DNA of 64,000 bases from the NCBI GenBank assembly GCA_958369225.1, contig CATXID010000004.1, forward strand, positions 1 through 64,000, given 5' to 3'. Position 1 is the first letter of the stretch. Every line of letters begins with the position of its first letter. Of this stretch, positions 21,210 to 29,502 are shown piece by piece. Under the pieces are notes generated by a model, which saw nothing but the letters and a program-made list of their open reading frames with translations, was not told where the DNA came from and did not search any database. Source of the DNA: an uncultured Collinsella sp. GTDB taxonomy: Bacteria; Actinomycetota; Coriobacteriia; Coriobacteriales; Coriobacteriaceae. Made by a program: the position numbers and the translations under genes.

Positions 21210-22460
21210 TTAGAGAGCGGGTGGAAGGGTGTCGAGGAGGGCTCGGGCGGTGTTGGCTGCGCAGTCGCGCGAGTCGATGATGTAGTCGGCCCAGGCGCGG
21301 TAGCGCGGCATGCGCTGCTCGGCCAGCTTGTCGATACCGTCGCGGGCGGTGATGGGGCGACCCTTGTGGGCGAGCTCGTCGAGCTTGCGGTTGAGCATCA
21401 CAATCTGGCTGTTCTGGTGCAGCAGTGGGTAGTTCTCGTCGCGTGTGACTACGCCGCCGCCGGTGGAGAGCACCAGGCCGCTGCGCTTGGAGAGGTTGGC
21501 CAGGGCCGCCGTCTCCTGCTCACGGAAGGCCGGCTCGCCGCGTTCGACGATAAAGTCGGCGCAGGGCATGCCCAGACGCTCCTCGAGGGCGCGGTCCAGG
21601 TCGATGTGCTCGCGGCCGGTGAGCAGGGCGATCTGCTCACCCACGCGGGTTTTGCCCGAGCCCGGCATGCCGATCAGGGCGATGTTCTGCTCGCGGTGAG
21701 ACAGGCGCTCCGTCACGTCCAGAATGCGCTCGCGCGGGGTGACCTGGCCGGTATAGCGCTCGACGGCTTGCGCCGCCTGGGCCACAAGCATAAGTAGGCC
21801 GCCGATGCAGGGGATGCCGCGACGCTCGGCCTCGAGCATGAGTCCCGTGCGGGCGGGGTTGTAGACGATATCGATGACACCCTCGAGCGCGTCGAGGCAC
21901 GCGAGCGTGCAAGGCGCGTCGGGGCAGTGGGGGAACATGCCGGCAGGCGTGCAGTTGACGAGCAACGCGGCGTCGGTCTGCTGTGCGATGTTGTCGTAGT
22001 TGACCTCGCTCGCGCGGCCCACGGGCACAACGATGGCGCCCAGGTCGCCCAGCACCATGCTGGCCGTTGTGCCGGCGCCTCCGGTGGCTCCGAGCACGAG
22101 GACCTTCTTGCCGGCAATCTCCACACCCAGCTCCTCGACCAGGCACTGGAAACCGAAGTAGTCGGTGTTGTCACCGCGCAGACGGCCATCGGGCAGACGC
22201 GTGATGGTGTTGACGTTGCCCATGCGTTCGGCGAGCGGGCTCAGCTCGTCCAGGTAGTCCATGACGGCGCGCTTGTAGGGAATGGTTACGTTGGTGCCCT
22301 CCCATTCGTCGCTCGTCATAAAGGCCGCGAGGTCCTCGGGCTCGCGCTCAAAACGCACGTACTCAAGCCCCGCGAGCTCCTTGTAGATGGTCGGGGTGTA
22401 GCTGTGGCCCAGCACGCGGCCCAGCACGCCGTAGGGGCGGGTTGTGGCGACGTCAGTCAT
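21210..22460 (-). CDS. aroE: Shikimate dehydrogenase - shikimate kinase fusion
   Basis: One 416-residue frame contains two enzymes. Residues 1-250 are shikimate dehydrogenase: NVTIPYKRAVMDYLDELS with the catalytic Lys, GDNTDYFGFQ, and the NADP loop VLVLGATGGAG. Residues 258-416 are shikimate kinase: Walker A GMPGSGKT (264-271), DLD at the shikimate site, and STGGGVV. It reduces 3-dehydroshikimate and phosphorylates the shikimate formed, so product may pass directly between the domains. Separate genes are the norm; this fusion differs from the fungal AROM order. The start is adjacent to the pheA stop. No split or frameshift is visible, so the fusion looks genuine. Confidence 0.94.
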   Translation of the reverse strand: MTDVATTRPYGVLGRVLGHSYTPTIYKELAGLEYVRFEREPEDLAAFMTSDEWEGTNVTIPYKRAVMDYLDELSPLAERMGNVNTITRLPDGRLRGDNTDYFGFQCLVEELGVEIAGKKVLVLGATGGAGTTASMVLGDLGAIVVPVGRASEVNYDNIAQQTDAALLVNCTPAGMFPHCPDAPCTLACLDALEGVIDIVYNPARTGLMLEAERRGIPCIGGLLMLVAQAAQAVERYTGQVTPRERILDVTERLSHREQNIALIGMPGSGKTRVGEQIALLTGREHIDLDRALEERLGMPCADFIVERGEPAFREQETAALANLSKRSGLVLSTGGGVVTRDENYPLLHQNSQIVMLNRKLDELAHKGRPITARDGIDKLAEQRMPRYRAWADYIIDSRDCAANTARALLDTLPPAL

Positions 22461-23606
22461 CTAGAGCACCTCCGTGTAGCTGCCAAAGTAGGTGAAGCTC
22501 TCGCACACGTCGTCAATCGAGTCGAGCAGGTCGTCGAGGGCTTTGCTGCCAAAGGGACAGTCCAAATCGAAGTAGAACATAAACTCAAAGTCGCGCCCGG
22601 GGATGGGGCGGCTCTCGAGCTTGATAAGGTTGATGTTGAGCGCATAGAAGCGCTCGAGCACTCGATAGAGCGCGCCCGGCTCGTTGGCCGTGGTGATCAT
22701 GAGCGAGGTGCGGTTGGCGCCGGGGTAGACGCGCGGCTCGCGGCTGATGACGACAAAGCGCGTGTAGTTGTTGTCCGAGTCCTGGATGTTGGGCTCCAGC
22801 ACCTCCAGGCCGTAGAGCGCCGCGCAACTGCGCGAGGCGATGGCGGCGACGTCGGTACGCTCGGAGTTGGCGACCATCTCGGCCGACATGGCCGTGTTGA
22901 GATACTTGGTGGCGTGCAAATCGTGTGCCTCGATAAAGCCGGCGCATTGCGCGATGGCTTGACCGTGACTATAGACCTCACGAACATCCTGCAGCTTGGT
23001 GCCGGGTTTGACGAGCAGGTTGTGGTCGATCTTGAGGCGAAGCGAGCGCACAATGTGGAAGTCGAACTGCGCGAGCAGGTCATAGACCGCGTTGACCGAG
23101 CCCGCGGTGGAGTTTTCGATGGGCAGTACGCCAAACTCGCAGAATCCGTCGCGCACAGCGCGCATGACGCCTTCGAAGGTCTCGAAGAACGCGATATCGG
23201 GCACGTCGAAGAGCTTGCACGCAGCGATCTGGCTGTAGGCGCCCTCAACGCCCTGGCAGGCGACGCTGGCAGTCTGGGGGAAGGGCGTGTCGAAGGCCTC
23301 TGCCGTGGCGTGTGCCCTTTGCGAGACCGTGATGCCCTTGAGTTCGTTGATATAGCGCTGCTGCTCGGCCTTGCTCATGCTCATGAGGAGGCGGAACAGC
23401 GTGATGGTCTGCGCCTCGTAGCGCTCGGGCGCGCGGCCGGCAAGGTTGTTGAGCTTGGAGCGCTCGCGGGCGGGGTCGAAGACAGCCTTGCCCATCTCGA
23501 TTTTGGACTTGGCGACCTCGGTGGCAATGTCCATGCGCTCGACAAAACTGTTGAGGAGCGTGGTGTCGATGCCATCGATGGTCTGGCGAATGTTGGCAAG
23601 GTCCAT
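22461..23606 (-). CDS. pheA: Bifunctional chorismate mutase / prephenate dehydratase
   Basis: From the ATG at 23606, with AAAGGG 5 bases upstream, the protein is 381 residues. Residues 1-90 are an AroQ-type chorismate mutase (IRQTIDGIDTTLLNSFVERM). Residues 105-285 are prephenate dehydratase (ACQGVEGAYSQIAA, and VLPIENSTAGSVNAVYDLL, whose Asn-Ser-Thr region is catalytic). Residues 295-380 are an ACT domain carrying ESRPIPGRDFEFMFYFDL, the phenylalanine-sensing ESRP motif. The enzyme makes phenylpyruvate and is expected to be feedback-inhibited by phenylalanine. It sits between aroC and aroE-aroK. Confidence 0.95.
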   Translation of the reverse strand: MDLANIRQTIDGIDTTLLNSFVERMDIATEVAKSKIEMGKAVFDPARERSKLNNLAGRAPERYEAQTITLFRLLMSMSKAEQQRYINELKGITVSQRAHATAEAFDTPFPQTASVACQGVEGAYSQIAACKLFDVPDIAFFETFEGVMRAVRDGFCEFGVLPIENSTAGSVNAVYDLLAQFDFHIVRSLRLKIDHNLLVKPGTKLQDVREVYSHGQAIAQCAGFIEAHDLHATKYLNTAMSAEMVANSERTDVAAIASRSCAALYGLEVLEPNIQDSDNNYTRFVVISREPRVYPGANRTSLMITTANEPGALYRVLERFYALNINLIKLESRPIPGRDFEFMFYFDLDCPFGSKALDDLLDSIDDVCESFTYFGSYTEVL

Positions 23607-23649
23607 GGAAATCCCTTTCACGTATCGGGGGATGTTGAGGGGCGGGCAG

Positions 23650-24747
23650 TTAACGCTGTGCAGCGTCTTCTAGGATGGCGTCCCAGATGGCCAGCGCTGC
23701 GGCTGCTTCGGCTACGGGGACGGCTCGGGGGACGATGCAGGGATCGTGGCGGCCGTGGACCGAGAGCTCGGCATTTTCCATAGCGTCCATGTCCACCGTC
23801 TGCTGCTCGCGGCCAATGGAGGGCGTGGGCTTTACGGCCATGCGCCACATAACGGGTGCGCCGGTCGAAATGCCGCCTAGGATGCCGCCGGCATTATTGG
23901 ACTCGACCTCGATCTTGCCGGTCTCGGCGTCGATGCGATACGGATCGTTGTTCTCGCTGCCGCGCATGGCGGCGACGGCAAAGCCCATGCCAAACTCCAC
24001 GCCCTTCACGGCGGGAATCCCAAACGCGATCTGCGCGATGCGGTTCTCGATGCCGTCGAACATGGGGTCGCCGATGCCCGCGGGCAGGCCGTAGATACCG
24101 CACTCCACGATGCCGCCGATGCTGTCGAGCTCGTCGCGCGCGGCCAGAATCTCCTCGCGCATGCGAGTGCCGGCTGCGGCGTCGATGCAGGGCAGGTCGT
24201 TCGTAAGGATCGCCTTGCGGTCGGCCTCGCGATAGACCATGTCGTCCATGGGTAGATCGGAGATGCCGCCGATCTGCGCCACATGCGCCATGACCTTAAT
24301 GCCGCGGGCCTCAAGTGCCTGCAGCGCGATGCCGCCGGCGATGCACAGGGGTGCCGTCAGGCGGCCGGAGAAATGCCCGCCGCCGGCGACGTCGTGCATG
24401 TTGTGGTACTTCACGCGCGCCGGGAAATCCGCATGGCCCGGACGGGGCTTGCGGCGCAGCTCGGAGTAGTCCTTGGAGCGCGTGTTGGTGTTCTCGATGA
24501 TCGCGGCGATAGGCGCACCCGTGGTGTGTCCATCAACTATGCCGGCGATAATGTGGGCGGCGTCGGCCTCGCGGCGCTTGGTCGCGGTCTCGTCACGGCC
24601 GGGGGCGCGACGGTCCAAAAAGGACTGCAGTTGCTCCAGGTCAACGGCGATACCTGCCGGAATGCCATCGAGCGAACAGCCGATGGCGGGGGAGTGCGAC
24701 TGGCCAAAGATGCTTACGTGCAAGACGTTGCCAAAGGTCGAGGACAT
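23650..24747 (-). CDS. aroC: Chorismate synthase
   Basis: The 365-residue protein has the signatures of the FMN-dependent enzyme that removes phosphate from EPSP to form chorismate: FGQSHSPAIGCSLDGIPAG at the start, RRKPRPGHADFPARVKY in the middle, and a later segment GFAVAAMRGSENNDPYR. Length matches the family. The ATG is at the aroA stop (one base apart on the minus strand), so the two are probably translationally coupled. It provides the branch-point substrate for the pheA and tyrA products encoded in the same operon. Confidence 0.96.
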   Translation of the reverse strand: MSSTFGNVLHVSIFGQSHSPAIGCSLDGIPAGIAVDLEQLQSFLDRRAPGRDETATKRREADAAHIIAGIVDGHTTGAPIAAIIENTNTRSKDYSELRRKPRPGHADFPARVKYHNMHDVAGGGHFSGRLTAPLCIAGGIALQALEARGIKVMAHVAQIGGISDLPMDDMVYREADRKAILTNDLPCIDAAAGTRMREEILAARDELDSIGGIVECGIYGLPAGIGDPMFDGIENRIAQIAFGIPAVKGVEFGMGFAVAAMRGSENNDPYRIDAETGKIEVESNNAGGILGGISTGAPVMWRMAVKPTPSIGREQQTVDMDAMENAELSVHGRHDPCIVPRAVPVAEAAAALAIWDAILEDAAQR

Positions 24748-24748
24748 G

Positions 24749-26068
24749 CTATTCCTCCTCGAGCGTGACCTTGCCGCCCAACAGGCGGTAGTGGTCGAAG
24801 AAATCGGGATAGGACTTGTTGACGGCCTCGGCGCCGTGGATCACGACCTCGCCGGTGGCGCGGCTTGCGGCGATGGCGGCCATCATGGCGATGCGGTGGT
24901 CGTTGTGCGAATCGACCTCGCCGCCGGTAAAGGCATCGACGCCCTTGATGATGAGGTCGTCACCGGCGATGCGCACCTGCGCGCCCAGCGCGTTGAGCTC
25001 GCGGGTGGTGGTGACCAGACGGTCGGATTCCTTGATGCGAAGGCGCGCGCAGTCACGGATGAACGTGCGGCCCTGAGCCAGCGATGCTACGGCCGAGATA
25101 ACAGGCACCAGGTCCGGAATGTCGTGGGCGCTCATCTCAAAGCCGGCGAGCTTGTCGGACTGGACGGTGGCGGCGTTCGTGGAGCGCACGATGCGGGCTC
25201 CAAAGCGCGAAAGCGCGGCGAGCACGTTGCGGTCGCCCTGTGCGGAGCTCAGCGACACGCCCTCGACGGTGATGGGGTCGGTGCCGATGGCGCCGGCGCA
25301 CAGCCAAAAGGCGGCGTTGGACCAGTCGCCCTCGACGGCTACGCTGCCGGGCGTGCGGTACGAGCCGCTGTTCACGCGGAAGTTCGTGACCTCGGGCTGG
25401 CCGTCCTTGGCCGGAATACGCTCGACGTTGACCTCGACGCCGAAGGCCTTCATGGCCTGGATGGTCAGGTTGATATAGGGGCGGCTTTCGATGAGGCCGG
25501 TTACCTGCACGCAGGAGGGCTGGGACAGCAGCGGGGCCGCCAGCAGCAGGCCGGAGATATACTGCGAGCTCACGTTGCCCGGAAGCACAAAGGTGCCCGG
25601 GCGCATGCGGCCGCTCGTCTTGAGCGGAAAACCGCCCAGGCCCTGCAGGTCGCAACCGGCGGCGATAATCTCGTCCGAAAGCGGGGAGAGCGGGCGGGCG
25701 CCCAGGCGGCCCTGGCCCACGAAGGTGGCCTCCGCACCCAGCGCGCAGGCGACAGGCAGCATAAAGCGCAGCGTGGAGCCACTCTCACCGCAGTCGAGCG
25801 TGCCGCCGGCAAGGGCCTTGAGCAGGCCAAATTCAATGCTCTTCATGGTGGGGTGGACCTGGAAGCCATCCTCGACGGTCTCGATGCGGGCGCCGAGCGC
25901 CGTGAGGCAGCGCACCGTGGCCTCGATATCGGCGCAGGTCGTGTTGCAGGCAACGTGCGTCTCGCCGTTGGCGAGTGCGGCGCAGATGATCAGGCGGTGC
26001 GCCATCGACTTGGACGCGATGGCGGGAACGGTGCCCTTGAGCGGGGACGGGGTGATGCGGGCTAGCAT
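24749..26068 (-). CDS. aroA: 3-phosphoshikimate 1-carboxyvinyltransferase (EPSP synthase)
   Basis: The start at 26068 overlaps the end of aroB by a few bases and gives a 439-residue protein. It begins ARITPSPLKGTVPAIASKSM, with the substrate-binding Lys and Ser, and has CGESGSTLRFMLPVACALG and the catalytic Asp region RTFIRDCARLRIKESDR. It ends as expected for the two-domain EPSP synthase fold. The enzyme joins phosphoenolpyruvate to shikimate-3-phosphate. The motif LGARPLSPL lies near the inhibitor loop; glyphosate class cannot be decided from sequence alone. Confidence 0.95.
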   Translation of the reverse strand: MLARITPSPLKGTVPAIASKSMAHRLIICAALANGETHVACNTTCADIEATVRCLTALGARIETVEDGFQVHPTMKSIEFGLLKALAGGTLDCGESGSTLRFMLPVACALGAEATFVGQGRLGARPLSPLSDEIIAAGCDLQGLGGFPLKTSGRMRPGTFVLPGNVSSQYISGLLLAAPLLSQPSCVQVTGLIESRPYINLTIQAMKAFGVEVNVERIPAKDGQPEVTNFRVNSGSYRTPGSVAVEGDWSNAAFWLCAGAIGTDPITVEGVSLSSAQGDRNVLAALSRFGARIVRSTNAATVQSDKLAGFEMSAHDIPDLVPVISAVASLAQGRTFIRDCARLRIKESDRLVTTTRELNALGAQVRIAGDDLIIKGVDAFTGGEVDSHNDHRIAMMAAIAASRATGEVVIHGAEAVNKSYPDFFDHYRLLGGKVTLEEE

Positions 26069-27168
26069 GCGGAAGCGTCTCCCTTCTGGCCGAGGCCCTC
26101 GGCAATCAAATCGTGGAAGGTGGAAAGCGGCGTGCGGTCGATGCTGCAACGGCCAATGTCGTGCGGAATTACCAGGTCGATGGTGTCGCCCGCGCGCTTT
26201 TTGTCGTGGAGCGCCTCGGCAAAGACGGCATTGGCATCTAGGTCGCAGCGGGTCTTGAGGCCGTGGCGGGCGCAGAGCTCCTCAATACGACCGGGCAGCT
26301 CGGCATCGCAGATGCCATGCAGGGCCGCGGCGCGCGTGATGATGCCCATGCCAATCGACACGCAGTTGCCGTGGCCGAGCTCAAAGTGCTCGCAGGCCTC
26401 GACGGCGTGTCCGGCGCTGTGGCCAAAGTTAAGGAGCTTGCGCTGATTGGTTTCGCGTTCGTCGGCAACGACCACGGCGCGCTTAATGTCGATATTGCGG
26501 GCGATGATGAGCGCCACGCGGGCCACGTCGCGGTTGAGCAACTCAAGCGTAAGCGGGGTCTTCTCCAGCTCGGCGAAGAGCTCGGGGTCGGCGATCACGG
26601 CGTGCTTGACGACCTCGCCGCAGCCGTCGGCGAACTGCTCGGGTGTGAGGGTTGCCAGGCACCCCACGTCGGCGATGACCACGCTCGGCTGCCAAAAGGC
26701 GCCGGCCAGGTTCTTGCCGGCTGCCAGGTCGATGGCCGTCTTGCCGCCGACCGACGAATCCACCATGGCGAGCAGGCTTGTGGGAATCTGCACAAACTTG
26801 CAGCCGCGCATGTAGGTGGCGGCCACAAAGCCCGCCACGTCGCCCACGACGCCGCCGCCGAGCGCCACGATCACGTCGGAGCGCGAAAGCTCGTGCTCGG
26901 CCACAAACTCCAAAATGGCGACGTAGGTCTCGGCGCGCTTATGGGCCTCGCCAGCCTCGAAGGTGCAGATGCTCACCTCGTAGCCTGCGGATTCGAGGCT
27001 CTGCTTAACGGGCATCTGGTAGAGGGGGCCTACATTGGTGTCCGTCACGATGACGGCGCGCGAGCCGCCGGCAGTGGCGCGCACGAGCGGACCTGCCTGC
27101 TCCAGCAAAAAAGTGCCCACATGCACCTGGTAGGGGCGTGCGGTGTCGATATCGATGGTAATCGCCAT
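26062..27168 (-). CDS. aroB: 3-dehydroquinate synthase
   Basis: The 368-residue protein has the AroB pattern. It has an NAD-binding domain with FEAGEAHKRAETY and VIVALGGGVVGDVAGFVAATYMRG. The C-terminal metal-binding domain carries the zinc ligand Glu in GCGEVVKHA and two His in LNFGHSAGHAVEA and LGHGNCVSIGM. It cyclises DAHP to 3-dehydroquinate, the second step of the pathway. Its last codons overlap the aroA start, and tyrA lies 36 bases upstream. Length is normal. Confidence 0.96.
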   Translation of the reverse strand: MAITIDIDTARPYQVHVGTFLLEQAGPLVRATAGGSRAVIVTDTNVGPLYQMPVKQSLESAGYEVSICTFEAGEAHKRAETYVAILEFVAEHELSRSDVIVALGGGVVGDVAGFVAATYMRGCKFVQIPTSLLAMVDSSVGGKTAIDLAAGKNLAGAFWQPSVVIADVGCLATLTPEQFADGCGEVVKHAVIADPELFAELEKTPLTLELLNRDVARVALIIARNIDIKRAVVVADERETNQRKLLNFGHSAGHAVEACEHFELGHGNCVSIGMGIITRAAALHGICDAELPGRIEELCARHGLKTRCDLDANAVFAEALHDKKRAGDTIDLVIPHDIGRCSIDRTPLSTFHDLIAEGLGQKGDASAC

Positions 27169-27204
27169 AAACTTCGGTCCTTTCGACCTGGCGTGATGGG
27201 TGGT

Positions 27205-28119
27205 CTAGTGGGAGGCCTCGTCGTCGAGCGCGCGCTTAATGCGGTCGCCCTCGGCAAGGAGATTCTCCAGATAGCGCTGGTCGTGGTCCTTAAGGGCGCG
27301 GCTGTAGGCGCCAAGCGATTCGATCAGATGGTCGATCTCGAAGGCGAGCGCATCGGCGTCGTCGATCATGAGCTCGGACCACATCTGCGGATTGAGGTGC
27401 GCCACGCGGGTGAGGTCGCGGTAGCTGCCGGCCGAAAAGCCGTGGTGGACCTGAGCGGTCGGGCTCTTAACGTAGGCGTTGGAGACGACGTGCGCGAGCT
27501 GGCTCGTAAAGGCGATGACGCGGTCGTGCTCGGCGGCGCTCGTTACGCTGAACTTGCCAAAGCCTAAGGGACGTACCATCTCGCGCACCTGGCCCAAAAG
27601 CTCCAGCTTAAGTGCGTCGTCCACTGCGGGCGGTACAAGCACGAGCGGTGCGCTCTGGAACAGGTCGGCGCGGGAATGCGCGTAGCCCGAGAACTGCGTG
27701 CCCGCCATGGGGTGCGCACCGACAAAGTAAAAACCGTGCTCGTGGGCAAGCTCAAAGGCGCGCTCGCACACGATGCCCTTGACGCCTACGGTGTCGATCA
27801 CCACGGGGCCCATGATGGCCTCGGTGTCGGTGGCATCGGCGAGTGCCTGGGCGTGCGCCTCGAGCCACTCGATGCAGGCCTCGGGGTAGCATGCCAGGAC
27901 GATGATGTCGCATTCACCGAGCGTCTCGTCGTTGAGCTCGCCGGCAACGGTGCCCATGCTGGCGGCCGTCATGACGTCGTCATCGGGGTCCCAGGCCAGC
28001 ACGCGGACGCCCGCCTGCGCATAGCCGCGGGCAAAGCTGCCGCCGATGAGGCCCAGGCCCACGATGCCGGCGCACTTGGGGCCACCCTGGTTAACGCGTG
28101 CGTTTCTCACCGTACCCAT
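27205..28119 (-). CDS. tyrA: Prephenate dehydrogenase
   Basis: The 304-residue protein opens with an NAD(P)-binding Rossmann motif CAGIVGLGLIGGSFARGYAQ and continues with the TyrA segments VIDTVGVKGIVCERA and FVGAHPMAGTQFSGYAHS, which contains the catalytic His. It converts prephenate to 4-hydroxyphenylpyruvate for tyrosine synthesis. No ACT domain is attached, so feedback control may be weak or act elsewhere. It is the second gene of the operon, 3 bases after aroF. Together with pheA it lets the operon run from DAHP to both aromatic keto acids. Confidence 0.94.
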   Translation of the reverse strand: MGTVRNARVNQGGPKCAGIVGLGLIGGSFARGYAQAGVRVLAWDPDDDVMTAASMGTVAGELNDETLGECDIIVLACYPEACIEWLEAHAQALADATDTEAIMGPVVIDTVGVKGIVCERAFELAHEHGFYFVGAHPMAGTQFSGYAHSRADLFQSAPLVLVPPAVDDALKLELLGQVREMVRPLGFGKFSVTSAAEHDRVIAFTSQLAHVVSNAYVKSPTAQVHHGFSAGSYRDLTRVAHLNPQMWSELMIDDADALAFEIDHLIESLGAYSRALKDHDQRYLENLLAEGDRIKRALDDEASH

Positions 28120-28122
28120 GGC

Positions 28123-29148
28123 CTACTCCTGAACGGTCTCTTGGCAGACGACCTCGCGGATGGCGCGGATTCGGCGCATAGTGTCGTCGAACTGGTCGGG
28201 GGTGAGGGCCTGAGCACCGTCGGACCAAGCGTGGCTCGGGTCATCGTGGACCTCGATTTCCAGACCGTTGGCGCCGCAGGCAGTCGCGGCGAGTGCCATG
28301 GGCTCAACGTAGCGGGTGTAACCGGTGGCGTGGCTGGGGTCGGCGACGACGGGCAGGTGCGATAGGTGGTGCAGCACCGGCACGGCGTTGAGGTCGAAGG
28401 TGTTGCGGGTGCGGGTCTCGAAGGTGCGGATGCCGCGCTCGCACAGGATGACGTTGTCGTTGCCCTCGCTCATGATGTACTCGGCTGCCATAAGCAGCTC
28501 GTCGACGGTGCCGGACATGCCGCGCTTGAGCAGGATCGGGGTCTGCGTCTTGCCGACCTCCTTGAGCAGGGGGAAGTTCTGGGCGTTGCGAGCGCCAATC
28601 TGCATGACGTCGATCTTCTTGTCGAGGAAGACCTGTACGTCGCGCGGGTCCATGATCTCGGTTACGATCGGCATGTCGAGCTCGGCGGATGCTTCGCACA
28701 GCAGGTCCAGGCCGGCGGGACCCATGCCCTGGTAGGCGTAGGGGGAGGTGCGGGGCTTGTAGGCGCCGCCGCGCAGCATCGTGGCGCCGGCGGCCTTCAC
28801 GCGGCGGGCGATGCGGATGAGGTTCTCGCCTTCGACGGAGCAGGGGCCGGCGATGACCTGGAACTGGTCGCCGCCGATCTTGACGCCGTGGCCGCAGTCG
28901 ATGACGGAGTCCTCGGGGTGGAACTTGCGGTTGGCGCGCTTGAACGGCTCGGAGACGCGCTGCACGCGCTCGACGACGTCCATGGACTCGAGCAGGAACG
29001 GGTCGATCTTGGTCGTGTCGCCCACCAGGCCGATGATGGTCTCGTTCTCGCCGCGCGAGACATCGGTCTTGAGTCCCTTTTTCTCGATCCAGCTGACGAT
29101 GTGGCTTACGGCCTCGTCGCTGGCGCTCTGCTTTAAAATCGCAATCAT
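28123..29148 (-). CDS. aroF: DAHP synthase (3-deoxy-7-phosphoheptulonate synthase), first gene of the aro operon
   Basis: From the ATG at 29148 (GAGGTGAAAGG upstream) the protein is 341 residues. Residues 1-70 are a ferredoxin-like regulatory domain (MIAILKQSASDEAVSHIVSW), as in the Thermotoga-type enzyme, and the rest is the class I barrel with AGPCSVEGENLIRIARRVKA, LRGGAYKPRTSPYAYQGMG, GARNAQNFPLLKE and the C-terminal VADPSHATGYTRYVEPMAL. It condenses PEP and erythrose-4-phosphate, the entry step of the pathway. The leader carries a terminator-like hairpin. Confidence 0.95.
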   Translation of the reverse strand: MIAILKQSASDEAVSHIVSWIEKKGLKTDVSRGENETIIGLVGDTTKIDPFLLESMDVVERVQRVSEPFKRANRKFHPEDSVIDCGHGVKIGGDQFQVIAGPCSVEGENLIRIARRVKAAGATMLRGGAYKPRTSPYAYQGMGPAGLDLLCEASAELDMPIVTEIMDPRDVQVFLDKKIDVMQIGARNAQNFPLLKEVGKTQTPILLKRGMSGTVDELLMAAEYIMSEGNDNVILCERGIRTFETRTRNTFDLNAVPVLHHLSHLPVVADPSHATGYTRYVEPMALAATACGANGLEIEVHDDPSHAWSDGAQALTPDQFDDTMRRIRAIREVVCQETVQE

Positions 29149-29181
29149 GGTGTGCCTTTCACCTCGATGAATAGCCCTTGC

Positions 29182-29207
29182 AAAAACGGCCCGCATCGCG
29201 AGCCGTT
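29182..29207 (-). promoter_or_regulatory. Terminator-like hairpin in the aro operon leader (possible attenuator)
   Basis: On the minus strand AACGGCTCGC and GCGGGCCGTT form a 10-bp stem (one G-T pair) with a 3-base loop, followed at once by TTTTT, the build of a rho-independent terminator. It lies 34 bases before the aroF start and downstream of a possible -10 (TAGTAT/TATAAA near 29225-29233). Nothing upstream on this strand needs terminating, so attenuation of the aro operon is the natural reading. A 24-codon frame (29219-29145) overlaps both the hairpin and the aroF start. Its RBS is poor and it shows no run of aromatic codons. Confidence 0.5.
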
Positions 29208-29309
29208 ATATATGTGCATGAGAGTTTATACTATCTGACTCGCTTTTGCCGCCTAAAGCGCGCCGTCGCGGCGCGTCTCCCACGTAATTGCAAAGCTTTT
29301 TCTATTATT

Positions 29310-29339
29310 TTGTTAGCCCGTGGCGCACTTGGGTATAAT
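29310..29339 (+). promoter_or_regulatory. Promoter of the tRNA-Arg gene
   Basis: A -35 TTGTTA (29310-29315), an 18-base spacer and a perfect -10 TATAAT (29334-29339) end 11 bases before the tRNA. Confidence 0.65.
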
Positions 29340-29350
29340 GCCTACCGTTC

Positions 29351-29427
29351 GCCCTATTAGCTCAGGGGATTAGAGCGTCTGCCTCCGGAGCAGAAGGCCG
29401 TTGGTTCGAATCCAACATGGGGCACCA
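29351..29427 (+). tRNA. tRNA-Arg (anticodon CCG)
   Basis: The 77-base gene has a 7-bp acceptor stem GCCCTAT/ATGGGGC (one G-T pair), the D-arm core TTAGCTCAGGGG, an anticodon stem TCTGC/GCAGA around the loop CTCCGGA (anticodon CCG, reading the CGG codon), and a T-arm GTTGGTTCGAATCCAAC. It ends in an encoded CCA (29425-29427). The CCG anticodon gives arginine. A terminator follows within 15 bases. Confidence 0.95.
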
Positions 29428-29438
29428 TCGAACGTAAG

Positions 29439-29474
29439 ACCGTCCGAACCTCGCATGGTCCGGGCGGTTTTCTT
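29439..29474 (+). terminator. Rho-independent terminator of the tRNA
   Basis: ACCGTCCGAACC (29439-29450) pairs with GGTCCGGGCGGT (29457-29468), with two G-T pairs, followed by TTTTCTT. Confidence 0.8.
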
Positions 29475-29502
29475 ATACCGACGCGACGTGATGGGACGTG
29501 GT

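Noticed and set aside
21927..23783. A 618-codon plus-strand frame across pheA and aroE-aroK
   Set aside because: Shadow of two well-supported enzymes on the opposite strand.
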